Shown in pieces: positions 17,122-25,542 of a stretch of DNA of 64,000 nt; position 1 is the first letter of the stretch, and each line of letters starts with the position of its first letter. The stretch comes from Acidovorax sp. 1608163 (GTDB lineage Bacteria; Pseudomonadota; Gammaproteobacteria; Burkholderiales; Burkholderiaceae_C): contig NZ_CP033069.1 in the NCBI RefSeq assembly GCF_003669015.1, positions 1,181,001 to 1,245,000 of the forward strand, written 5' to 3'. Made by a program: the position numbers and the translations under genes. The notes beneath the pieces are model-generated. The model had not been told where the DNA came from and did no database searches. It saw only the letters and a program-made list of their open reading frames with translations.

Positions 17122-19293
17122 TCAGAAGCGGTAGGTCGACGTCAGCGTGTAGGTGCGCGCCTGCCCATAGAAGCAATCCCCGCGCGCTTGGCACTGGGTG
17201 ATCTGCACCTTGTCGGTCAGGTTCGCCACGTTGAAGGCCAGGCGCCAGTCGCCTGCGTCGTAGGCGAGCATGGCGTCGGCAATGGTGGCTGCCGGTGCAC
17301 TGATGGCGGTGGTGCCGCTCCATTGCGAACCGGTGTAGCGCACGCCTGCCCCCACCGTCCAGCCGCCACGGCCTTCGGCGGCAAAGCGGTGGCTCAGCCA
17401 GGCCGATGCGGTGTGCTTGGGCACACTGGCCACGGGCAGGCCCTGGTCGCCTGCATTGCTGCGGCTGATCTTGGCGTCGGTGTAGGCATAGGCCAGGGTG
17501 AAGTCCCACTGGCGGGCCAGGCTGGCCTGCACTTCGGTTTCAAAGCCATTGACCTTCACCTCGCCAATCTGCAGGCTGTTGAGCGGGTTGCTGGGGTCGC
17601 TGGTCTTGCGGTTCTTCTCGCGCAGGGTGTACACCGCGGCAAAGGCGCTGATGCCCTGGCCCGGCGGCTGCCACTTCACGCCAGCCTCCCACTGCTCGCC
17701 GCGCTGGGGCTTGTAGGCTGTGCCATACACGTCCACGCCGCCCAGGGGCTGGAAGGATTCGGAGTAGCCCGCGTACGGTGCCCAGCCGCCATCCATCTGG
17801 TAGGTAACGCCCGCGCGCTTGGTCCAGACCTTGTCGTCCACGGCTGCGGCAGGGCGGCCTTCGGTTTCGGTCTGGGCGCTGTCGTGGCGCAGGCCCAGCG
17901 TGGCAGTCCAGCGGCCCCATTTGATCTGGTCTTGCGCGTAAAAGCCCAGCTGCTTTTGCTCCACGTTGGGCTGGCGCACCAGTTGCGATGCCGTGGGGGG
18001 CGTGAAGTTGCCATACACAGGGTTGTAGACATCGATGGACGATGCGAGACCACGCCAGACCGACTGGCCTGTGTGGTTGCGCTGGATATCGATGCCGGTG
18101 AGCAGGTTGTGCTCGGTGCTGCCTGCCTTGAGCTTGCCTTCGAGCTGTGTGTCGATGAGCAGCATGCGGCCGGTGTTGAATTGCCAGACCGCATCGCGCA
18201 CCACGGTGCGGCCATCGCTGTTGAACACAGGGCGAGCGGGGCGGCCTGCAGCGGCGTTGGCCGCGAAGCTGGTGTACAGGGTGCGGTAGTCCACCTCGCT
18301 CACGGTGCGGCGCAGGTTCTGGCGCAGGGTCCAGTCGCTGTTGAACTGGTGGCTGAAGAGGTAGCCCCAGGAGTTGTTGGTGGTGTCGTAGGCGTCCCAG
18401 CCCGGTTCGCTGATGAAGGTGTTGGTGGGGATTTGCCCATACCGGTTGGGCAGTTGCGTACCTTGCCAGGGGAAGAAGCCGATCAGCGAGCCACTCTTGT
18501 CCTTTTGGTGCAAGCCTTGCAGCGTGAGCGAGGTGGCGGCGTTGGGCTTCCAGGTGAGTGAGGGCATCAGCACCACGCGGTTGTCGTCCACATGGTCGAC
18601 CTGGCTGCCGCTGTCGCGGCCCACGGCCACCAGGCGGTAGAGCCACTGGCCTTCCTGGTCGAGTGCACCCGTGAGGTCGGTGGCGATTTGCTTGCGGCTG
18701 TAGTTGCCCAGCTGCACTTGCACTTCGCGCAATGGCTCGGCCTGGGGCCGCTTGCTGCTGAGGTTGAGCACCCCGCCCACGCTGCCCTGGCCGTACAGCA
18801 CCGAGGTGGGGCCGCGCAAAAATTCCACCCGCTCCAGCGTGTAAGGGTCGGGGCGGCTGGTGTTGTAGGTGCCGTAGCTGCGCAGCAGCCCGTCTTGGTA
18901 CTGGCTCACGTCACTGCCCCGTGCCTTGAAGCTGTCCACGCGGCTGTCGAAGTAGTTGGACACGGCACCCGCCGTGTAGGCCGTGGCCTGGCGCAGGGTT
19001 TGCACGCCTTGGGCTTCCATCTGGTCGCGGGTGATCACGCTGATGGCCTGTGGGGTTTCCAGCAAGGGCGTGTCGGTCTTGGTGGCGCTCAAGGCGCGCT
19101 TGGCCACAAAGCCGGTGACGGGACCGGTGGGGTTCTCTTTTCCCCCGTTGGCATTGACCGTAACGGGGGCCAAGGCCTTCTCTGCCGACGGGGCCGTAGC
19201 ATCGCTGGCCGTTTGTGCGTAGGCTGCGCCGCACAGGGCAAGCAGGGCGGCTTGTGCGATGGCCGTGCGGCACAGGGTGGTGCATGGGGTCAT
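17122..19293 (-). CDS. TonB-dependent siderophore receptor B, tandem paralogue of A
   Basis: This 723-residue outer-membrane receptor is strongly similar to receptor A along its whole length (identical plug string FVAKRALSATKTDTPLLETP, same C-terminal Cys pair QCQARGDCFYG and final strand). The signal peptide ends AAYA, TonB-box-like LAPVTVN is at 41-47, and the plug motif is RGPTSVLYGQGSVGGVL. The start at 19293 is preferred to farther upstream codons because it gives a proper signal peptide and has GGAAAG about 9 bases before it. Receptors A and B evidently arose by tandem duplication and have diverged mainly in barrel loops, so they may take different hydroxamate-type siderophores. Confidence 0.93.
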   Translation of the reverse strand: MTPCTTLCRTAIAQAALLALCGAAYAQTASDATAPSAEKALAPVTVNANGGKENPTGPVTGFVAKRALSATKTDTPLLETPQAISVITRDQMEAQGVQTLRQATAYTAGAVSNYFDSRVDSFKARGSDVSQYQDGLLRSYGTYNTSRPDPYTLERVEFLRGPTSVLYGQGSVGGVLNLSSKRPQAEPLREVQVQLGNYSRKQIATDLTGALDQEGQWLYRLVAVGRDSGSQVDHVDDNRVVLMPSLTWKPNAATSLTLQGLHQKDKSGSLIGFFPWQGTQLPNRYGQIPTNTFISEPGWDAYDTTNNSWGYLFSHQFNSDWTLRQNLRRTVSEVDYRTLYTSFAANAAAGRPARPVFNSDGRTVVRDAVWQFNTGRMLLIDTQLEGKLKAGSTEHNLLTGIDIQRNHTGQSVWRGLASSIDVYNPVYGNFTPPTASQLVRQPNVEQKQLGFYAQDQIKWGRWTATLGLRHDSAQTETEGRPAAAVDDKVWTKRAGVTYQMDGGWAPYAGYSESFQPLGGVDVYGTAYKPQRGEQWEAGVKWQPPGQGISAFAAVYTLREKNRKTSDPSNPLNSLQIGEVKVNGFETEVQASLARQWDFTLAYAYTDAKISRSNAGDQGLPVASVPKHTASAWLSHRFAAEGRGGWTVGAGVRYTGSQWSGTTAISAPAATIADAMLAYDAGDWRLAFNVANLTDKVQITQCQARGDCFYGQARTYTLTSTYRF

Positions 19294-19424
19294 GGTGTGG
19301 TCTTTCCAAAAATAAAAACACGAAAGGGCGCGCGTTGTGCGCGTGGCATGTGCGCCGGGCTGCGCTGGCCTTGCAGGGCGCCCGCAGTGCGCGGTGGGGT
19401 AGGCACTGCGAGCACGGTGCAGCG

Positions 19425-21560
19425 TCAGAACGTGTAGTCCAGCGACACCTGCAGGCTGCGCGGCTGGCCGGGTACCACGGCGCCAAACCCTGCGGCCGTG
19501 GTGGTGCCGTCTATGTAGTAGCGCCGGTTGCCTGCGTTTTTCAGGTTGGCTTGCAGCCGCACGCCGCCTGCGAACTGGTAGCCCATCGCCAGGTCCACCA
19601 CGGTGTAGCCGGGCAGGCGCCATTTGTTGTCGTTGGCGGTGAATTTGTCGCCCTGGTGCACCAGGCCACCACCGACCCATAGGCCTGGCAGTTGCGGCAC
19701 GCGGTACTGCGTCCACAGCGATGCGGTGCGGCGCGTGGCCTGCTGGATGCGGTTGCCTACGTTGGCGCCGGCCGTGGTGTCGGTCAGCACCTTGGGGTCC
19801 AGGAAGCTGGTCTGGGCGGTGACCGTCCAGCCGGGGCTGATGCGGCCTTGCAGCTCCAGCTCTACGCCTTTGATGCGCTGGCGTGCCGTGAGCACGGAGT
19901 AGCCCGTGTGTTCCGGATCGGCGGCGGGGGCGTTGGTGAACTCCAGGTCAAATGCCGAGACCGTGGTCATCAGGCGCTGCCCCAGCCACTCTTGCTTCCA
20001 GCCCACTTCGAACTGTTTGCCTTCGGACGGCGGCGCGGCGCGGTCGCCCCACAGCAGCGTGCCCGAGTTGGCCTGGAAGGAGCGTGCATGGCTGGCGTAC
20101 AGCATGCTGCCGGGTTGCACTTGCCAGCTCAGCGCGGCGCTGGGCTGGGTCTTGCTCACGTCGGTGATGGGGGTGGTGTATACGTCCTTGAACTGGTCAT
20201 GCCGCAGGCCCAGCAGCAAGCCGAAGTCGCCCCACACCATGCGGTCTTGCACGAAAACACCGGTGTTGCGGGCGTCGGAGGAGAGCTTGCCCACGCCGGT
20301 GGAGGCCACGGGCGGCACCAGACCTGCGATGGGGTTGTACAGGTCGATGCTGCCCAGATTGCCCGAGGTGCGCGCGCCGTAAAAGCCAGAGATGGTGCGC
20401 CAGTCCACACCCGCCAGCAGCGTGTGCTTCACGGCGCCGGTTTGCAGCTGAGCGCGCAGCTCGGCCAGCGCAGTGTCCGACGTGTATTTTTGTCCCGGCG
20501 CCATCCAGTAGGTGCGCGCCACCCGGCCGTTGGTCACCGGGCCCATGGGCGAGACGATGTTCACGTTGCGAAAGGTTTCGTTGCGCGACAAGTGCACACG
20601 CGCTTCCACCTGGTCTGAAAAACGGTGCTGCAGCTCGGTGGAGTAAAAGCGCAGATGGCCGTCGGTCTTCAACCATGGCTCGCCGTAGAACGCGCCCACC
20701 GGTAGCGCATCGGCGCTGCGTGGGTTCTTGGGGTCGGGCACGGCCAGCCCCGAGGTGGAGATGCCGTCGGCGCTTTGGGTCTCCGCCTGCGCGCGCCAGA
20801 CAGTGTCGGGCGTGATCTGCCACTCCAGGCTGCCCGCCACGCCCTGTTTGTGCGGGGTATTGCCATCCACAAAACTGCCGCCCCGGCTGGCGCCGCCATC
20901 CAGCCGGTAGCGCAGCGTGCCATCGGCGTTGAGCGGGTCTGTGAGGTCGAACTCGGCGCTGCGCCAGCCATCGCTGCCTGCACCGATCTTCACGGTGCGC
21001 AGTGGGTCGGCCTGGGGGCGCTTGCTCACGTAGTTGACGAGGCCGCCCGGTGCGACCTGGCCGAACTCCAGCGCGGCAGGCCCCTTGATGACCTCGACAC
21101 GTTCGATATTGAACAGCGGCGGGTCCAGCAGGTGGACGAACTTGGCGCCGTCGCGCAGGAAGTTGTAGGTGTTGTTGGCCCACAGCCCCCGGATGGCGAA
21201 CTGCGAGTACGAGCCGTAGTACTCGCTGCGCGCAGAAACGCCCGAAGCGTTGCGCAGCACGTCGCGCTCGGTGGTCGCCATCTGCTGCTCCAGCAGCGCG
21301 TTGTCGATCACGCTGACCGAGCGCGGCGTCTCCAGCACCGACAGGCCCAGGCGCGAGCTGCTTTGCGCGCGCCGCGCAGGCGTGGCCGCTGCGCCCGCCG
21401 TGGAGTCGACCACGTCCACTTGGCGCAAAGAGGGCGCTGCCGTGGGGGCTTCTGCAGTGTGGGCAGCGGGCGTTGTGCTGGTCTGTGCCCAGGCTGTGCC
21501 GCACATGGCGAGCATCACGGCGTGGGCTACGGCCGTGCGCAAGAAATGGGGGTGAATCAT
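19425..21560 (-). CDS. TonB-dependent siderophore receptor C
   Basis: This is a 711-residue outer-membrane receptor. The signal peptide ends GTAWA (residue 25), the TonB-box-like segment is LRQVDVVDS (45-53), the plug begins LGLSVLETPRSVSVID and ends EVIKGPAALEFGQVAPGGLV, and the barrel closes with QVSLDYTF. It has no STN domain. It is more distant from receptors A and B and lacks their C-terminal Cys pair. I use the ATG at 21560 because the frame upstream to 21644 adds a segment that would bury the signal peptide. It lies 139 bases downstream of a DUF4198 gene and 131 bases upstream of receptor B, all in the same direction, so a long iron-uptake transcript is possible. Confidence 0.92.
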   Translation of the reverse strand: MIHPHFLRTAVAHAVMLAMCGTAWAQTSTTPAAHTAEAPTAAPSLRQVDVVDSTAGAAATPARRAQSSSRLGLSVLETPRSVSVIDNALLEQQMATTERDVLRNASGVSARSEYYGSYSQFAIRGLWANNTYNFLRDGAKFVHLLDPPLFNIERVEVIKGPAALEFGQVAPGGLVNYVSKRPQADPLRTVKIGAGSDGWRSAEFDLTDPLNADGTLRYRLDGGASRGGSFVDGNTPHKQGVAGSLEWQITPDTVWRAQAETQSADGISTSGLAVPDPKNPRSADALPVGAFYGEPWLKTDGHLRFYSTELQHRFSDQVEARVHLSRNETFRNVNIVSPMGPVTNGRVARTYWMAPGQKYTSDTALAELRAQLQTGAVKHTLLAGVDWRTISGFYGARTSGNLGSIDLYNPIAGLVPPVASTGVGKLSSDARNTGVFVQDRMVWGDFGLLLGLRHDQFKDVYTTPITDVSKTQPSAALSWQVQPGSMLYASHARSFQANSGTLLWGDRAAPPSEGKQFEVGWKQEWLGQRLMTTVSAFDLEFTNAPAADPEHTGYSVLTARQRIKGVELELQGRISPGWTVTAQTSFLDPKVLTDTTAGANVGNRIQQATRRTASLWTQYRVPQLPGLWVGGGLVHQGDKFTANDNKWRLPGYTVVDLAMGYQFAGGVRLQANLKNAGNRRYYIDGTTTAAGFGAVVPGQPRSLQVSLDYTF

Positions 21561-21698
21561 GGTGCTGTGCGATGGGGCGCAATGGGTTGCAATGGGCCAA
21601 ACGTGAGGCCAAAAATGGGGCAACTCCGCGCCACCGGTGCTCACCGGCCACCATGGGGGTGGCCGGTGGCGTCAGAGCCAGCCAGCGCGGTGTACGGC

Positions 21699-22436
21699 TC
21701 AGTGCGCGTGGGCCGCAGGCATCGCTGGCGATGCCATGCCTTCGGCTTGCACAAAGCTCAGCGTGATGAGGTGGCTCACTTCGCCGTACTTCTGGCCCTG
21801 GGCCTCGCCAGGGGTTTTGTCGCTGTGCTTGACCTCGGCCACGTACTGGCCCTTCCAGGGCAGGGCGAAGGTGACGGTGCCGTCGTCGCCGCTGGTGGCT
21901 TCGCGCGCCCAGCCTGATGGGGACACCAGCTCGACTTTGGCCTTGGGCAGCGGGGCGCCGTTGAACACCACCTTGAGCTGACCGGGCTTGCCGGTGGGCA
22001 CCAGGTCCAGCGCGGCGGTGGGGGCCACGGGCTGGGCCAGGCTGGCCACCCAGCGGGCAGTGGGTTTCCACAGCAGTGCGGGCAGGTTGGCCTTGGTGCG
22101 GTCGATCACGGGGTAGGCGGCGTCGGCAAACAGTGTCTCGGCATTCGCAGCGGCGGTGTAGGTGAAGGCTTCTTTGGTGAGCTGGCCTTCCACGCGCTGC
22201 TTGGCGCCTGCGACTGATTGCTCCAGCACCGGCACGCCCTTGAACTTGTCGAGCAGGCCGGGCGAGGTTTCGCGCAGGTTGTCGTTGTATTCGCCAAAGT
22301 GCAGCTTGGCTTGGCCGCCAGAGTTCTCCAGCCACACTTGGTGGGCTTGTGCGGCCAGGCCGGTGGTGGCCAGCAGGGCGGCGGCCAGCAGGTTACGGGC
22401 CAGGCCTGGGGTGCGGGTGTTCAAAGGTTGGTTCAT
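21699..22436 (-). CDS. Periplasmic DUF4198 domain protein
   Basis: This 245-residue exported protein has a signal peptide ending GLAAQA, so the mature chain starts with a His (HQVWLE). It has the DUF4198 arrangement: an N-terminal beta domain with metal-type His/Asp residues and a C-terminal immunoglobulin-like domain (LDLVPTGKPGQLKVVFNGAP), ending in AHAH. DUF4198 proteins often accompany metal or siderophore transport genes, and this one lies between TonB receptors C and D on the same strand. A role in periplasmic metal or ligand handling is inference from this setting. No catalytic motif is visible. Confidence 0.82.
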   Translation of the reverse strand: MNQPLNTRTPGLARNLLAAALLATTGLAAQAHQVWLENSGGQAKLHFGEYNDNLRETSPGLLDKFKGVPVLEQSVAGAKQRVEGQLTKEAFTYTAAANAETLFADAAYPVIDRTKANLPALLWKPTARWVASLAQPVAPTAALDLVPTGKPGQLKVVFNGAPLPKAKVELVSPSGWAREATSGDDGTVTFALPWKGQYVAEVKHSDKTPGEAQGQKYGEVSHLITLSFVQAEGMASPAMPAAHAH

Positions 22437-22531
22437 GTCAGTCAGCTCCTTGCGGTGGGTTCAACGAAACGGGTTTGAGAAATCACAGGGCGAGCACATC
22501 CCGCCCCACGTGGGTGGGGTCGAAAATGCTC

Positions 22532-22592
22532 ATGTTTTGATAGCTGCCTGCGCTTGTTAGATAAGCGTTGGTGGCTGTTTTTGCTTAAAACC
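22532..22592 (+). repeat. Dispersed hairpin repeat, copy 2
   Basis: The core is ATAGCTGCCTGCGCTTGTTA with complement ATAAGCGTTGGTGGC and tail TTTTTGCTTAAAAC. It lies between receptor D and the DUF4198 gene. Confidence 0.7.
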
Positions 22593-22711
22593 TTTGGGTG
22601 CAGCCCCCTGTTTTGCAGGGGCTGCGGGCCTGTACGGCTTCACGGCGTCAGGCGATGGGTGTGCTGGGCGCGGGCTGCGCAGAGCCTGCGCCCAGGTAGG
22701 CCCTGGAGGGC

Positions 22712-24907
22712 TTAGAAGTCCACGCTGGCGCTCAGGCTCACGGTGCGCGGTGCGCTCACCGTCAGGTAGCCTGAGCCGGGGTAGCCACCGACCGAGGCCC
22801 AGTAGTTCTTGTCGGCCACGTTGTCGATGCGCAGGCGCAGGGTGACGAGCTTGCCCTGCATTTCGGTGAGGTAGCGCACGCCCAGGTCCAGGCGGTTCCA
22901 GCCGCCTACCTTCAGCGTGTTGGTAGCGTTGGCGTAGCTCGATCCGGTGTGCACCAGGCGGCCGTCCACGGCCAGGCCGCGCACGCCGGGCACATCCCAT
23001 TCGGCGCCAATGTTGGCCTGCACCTCAGGCACGCCAATCACGCGCTTGCCGTCGGTGGTGGCAGAGCCGGTGGTCTGCTGCTTGGCGTCCAGCCAGGTCA
23101 GGCCGCCCAGCAGGCGCAGGCCCTTGGTGGCTTCTCCCTGCACTGCCAGCTCCAGGCCCTGGTGGCGGTCTTTGCCGTTGGTGCCAAAGAGGTTGTTGGC
23201 GTCCAGGTAAGCACGGGGCTTGTCGGTGCTGAAGAAGGCCAGGCTGCCGCCCACGCGGCCCGCGTCGTACTTCACGCCCACTTCCTTTTGCTTGGCCACG
23301 TAGGGCTTGAGCATCTCGCCCCGGTTGGTGGCGGTGCTGGGGGCGGTTTGGCCCTGGCTCAGGCCTTCCACGTAGTTGGCGTACAGCGACACGCTCTTGT
23401 CCAGCTTGTAGACAGCGGCCAGCAGGGGGCTGGTGCGGCTTTGCTCGTAGCGGTCGGTGAGGGCGCTGTTGGCATACAGGTAGTTGGCAATGTTGATCTT
23501 CTGGTGGCGCAGGCCAGCGGTGAGCAGCAGGCGCTTGTCCAGCAGCGTGAGGGTGTCACCCACGGCAAAGCTGGTCAGGCGCGTGGTGCCGGTGCGCAGC
23601 GGGTTGGCCAAGCTGCCGCCGTACAGCGTGCCCGCGCTGAAGGCAGGCAGGTTGGTGGACACGGGGCCATACAGGTTGGTGGCCTGGGTGTTGCCCCAGT
23701 CCATGGCGTAGGCGTTCTTCTTTTCAAAGTCGTACACCGATGCGGTGGCGACCCATTCGTGCCCCACGCTGCCCGTTTGCAGCTTGCCGCGCACGCCCAG
23801 CTCGCCGGTGTTCACGCTGTCCTCGCGGGTGTTGTCGAAGCGGTAGGTGGTGGCCGCACCCGTGCTGCCGTTGTTCACGGTGAGGTTGGCCAGCGAGTTG
23901 GCCTCTTCGCTGCGGCGCGCACCGGCAGCGGCCCAGGCGGTCACGTCGGGGGTGATGTCCCATTCGCCACGGAAGGTGCCGAACGTGTCACGCTCGTTCG
24001 AGTAGCTCCAGGGCTGGGCGTAGTTGGTTTGGTTGTCGGGCACCTTGGGCACGCTGGTGACGCCAGCCCCCAGCGTCACGTTGGTGCGGGTGCGCTTGAG
24101 CTTGTGGTCTTGCCAGCCAATGTCGCCCGACAGACGCACATCGCGGCTGCGCCAATCCAGGCCCACAGCCAGCAGGCCTAGCTTGGCGTCTTCGTCGTTG
24201 ATGGCGGTGCCGCCGTTGTGGGTGGCCGCGTTCAGGCGCACACCGGTGTTGCCGTCCGGCCCAAAGCGGCGGGCAATGTCGGCCGCCAGCTGCGTGCTGC
24301 CGCCACTGCCCACGCCAAAGCTCACGCGGTTCAGGGGTTCGTTGGGCGCGCGCTTGGGCAGCAGGTTGATGCTGCCGCCAATGCCGCCGCCTGCGGGGCT
24401 GGCACCGTTCAAGAAGGCCGATGCGCCGCGTAACACCTCCACGCGCTCAAACAGCTCGGTGGCGATGTACTGGCGTGGCAGCAGGCTGTACAGGCCGTTG
24501 TAGGCGGTGTCGTCCGAATCGAGCAGGAAGCCGCGAATGAAGTACGACTCCTGGAAGTTGCCAAAACCGCGCGCCACGCGCACGGTGGGGTCGTTTTGCA
24601 GCACATCGCCCACGCTGCGGGCGTGACGGTCCAGGATCAATTCGTTGGTGTAGCTGATGGCCGAGAACGGCGTGTCCATCGCATCGCGCGTGCCCAGGAT
24701 GCCCGCACGCGCGCCGCGCGCCACTTGGCCGCCGGGGTAGGCGGGCGACAGGCCCTGGGCCGATGCGTCGGCACTGGCGTTGACGGTGACGGTGGACAGG
24801 GCTTTGTCTGCCGTGTCTTGTGCGTGGGCGGCAGACACCGTCAGCAGGCAGGCCAGGGCGGCAGCCAAGGCGGTGGGTTGGAGGGCGGGGCGACGTTGGC
24901 TGTGCAT
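22712..24907 (-). CDS. TonB-dependent receptor D (siderophore type)
   Basis: This outer-membrane receptor has 731 residues from the start at 24907. The signal peptide is MHSQRRPALQ...SAAHA (cleavage near residue 29), the TonB-box-like segment is LSTVTVN (37-43), the plug carries RDAMDTPFSAISYTNELILD and EVLRGASAFLNGASPAGGGI, and the barrel ends in VSLSASVDF. The plug differs from receptors A-C, so the ligand class may differ. The start is uncertain: in-frame ATGs at 24940 and 24994 are possible and none has a strong ribosome site; 24907 gives the most normal signal peptide. A Fur-like site lies about 300 bases upstream, and the DUF4198 and receptor C genes follow in the same direction. Confidence 0.9.
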   Translation of the reverse strand: MHSQRRPALQPTALAAALACLLTVSAAHAQDTADKALSTVTVNASADASAQGLSPAYPGGQVARGARAGILGTRDAMDTPFSAISYTNELILDRHARSVGDVLQNDPTVRVARGFGNFQESYFIRGFLLDSDDTAYNGLYSLLPRQYIATELFERVEVLRGASAFLNGASPAGGGIGGSINLLPKRAPNEPLNRVSFGVGSGGSTQLAADIARRFGPDGNTGVRLNAATHNGGTAINDEDAKLGLLAVGLDWRSRDVRLSGDIGWQDHKLKRTRTNVTLGAGVTSVPKVPDNQTNYAQPWSYSNERDTFGTFRGEWDITPDVTAWAAAGARRSEEANSLANLTVNNGSTGAATTYRFDNTREDSVNTGELGVRGKLQTGSVGHEWVATASVYDFEKKNAYAMDWGNTQATNLYGPVSTNLPAFSAGTLYGGSLANPLRTGTTRLTSFAVGDTLTLLDKRLLLTAGLRHQKINIANYLYANSALTDRYEQSRTSPLLAAVYKLDKSVSLYANYVEGLSQGQTAPSTATNRGEMLKPYVAKQKEVGVKYDAGRVGGSLAFFSTDKPRAYLDANNLFGTNGKDRHQGLELAVQGEATKGLRLLGGLTWLDAKQQTTGSATTDGKRVIGVPEVQANIGAEWDVPGVRGLAVDGRLVHTGSSYANATNTLKVGGWNRLDLGVRYLTEMQGKLVTLRLRIDNVADKNYWASVGGYPGSGYLTVSAPRTVSLSASVDF

Positions 24908-25542
24908 GAAAGAGTGACCCAAAGGCGTGAAGAAATGCATGGCGATGGACCCAGAGCGAAGGCGCGGCGGCAGCGTTTGGTGCGCAGGGCGCACGCTGTG
25001 GCAGCGGTGTCGTCAGAGGGGGCGATAGCCCTGGCCCCGGGGCAGCTGGGTGTGGGCCGGAGGAGGGCGCGCAGGCCATGGAAAAGAAAAGCGCAGGGCC
25101 AGCCCATCTCCAACCCTGTCCAGCCCGCGAAAGGGGTGAAGGGCGATTGCTGGCTGGTGCGCGGGGCGGCGTGTCGCCTGAGTGCCCGCTGCGGTGGCTC
25201 GCAGTGAGGCTACATTCTAAATGAGAATGGTTCTTTTTATCGATTTTGTGTGTGATTGCAACAGTGCGGTCGGCGGGTCGCAGCGGTCAGCGATGGCGCA
25301 GCGTTGAGAAAGAAGACCGCCGTGGGCGCGAAAAATCGGAATCTTCAAGGGTGAAGGGGGATGCAAGAAAACGCCCCATTGCAAAGGCATTTCAGTCCCT
25401 GCCATCACCTTGAGCCACCATGCCTGGGATGTGCGCTACGGCCCGCGCAGACAAGCGCCAGCCTTCGTGCGATCGGGTCGACTGAGCCGGTGCAGCGGCG
25501 CATCGCACTGAAGCAGAAAGCCGCTTGCGCAGCCACGGTAGT
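24908..25542. other. Long intergenic region upstream of receptor D
   Basis: These 635 bases hold no convincing gene. Short frames on both strands have atypical composition and no ribosome sites. The one structured signal is a Fur-like site at 25214-25237. The part between that site and receptor D would be a long leader or contain an upstream start of receptor D. Confidence 0.5.
25214..25237. promoter_or_regulatory. Candidate Fur box
   Basis: ATTCTAAATGAGAATGGTTC (25214-25233) plus TTTT contains three GATAAT-like hexamers: ATTCTA (inverted), GAGAAT and GTTCTT (inverted). This matches the overlapping-hexamer layout of Fur sites with a few mismatches. It is the AT-rich point of the region upstream of the receptor D/DUF4198/receptor C series. 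Confidence 0.5.

Noticed and set aside
15805..18561. A 918-codon plus-strand open frame across two receptor genes
   Set aside because: It runs antisense to receptors A and B, has no recognisable domain, repeats itself because the receptors are paralogues, and arises from G/C-rich codon bias.
14773..21560. FecA/FpvA-type signalling receptors with sigma factor control
   Set aside because: None of the receptors has an N-terminal STN domain and no ECF sigma or anti-sigma gene lies nearby.
20197..22335. A 712-codon minus-strand frame overlapping receptor C and DUF4198
   Set aside because: It is on the same strand but in another phase of two well-supported genes; Arg/Pro/Ala-rich with no motif.
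25217..25408. A 63-codon minus-strand frame upstream of receptor D
   Set aside because: It covers the Fur-like site, lacks a ribosome site and resembles nothing.
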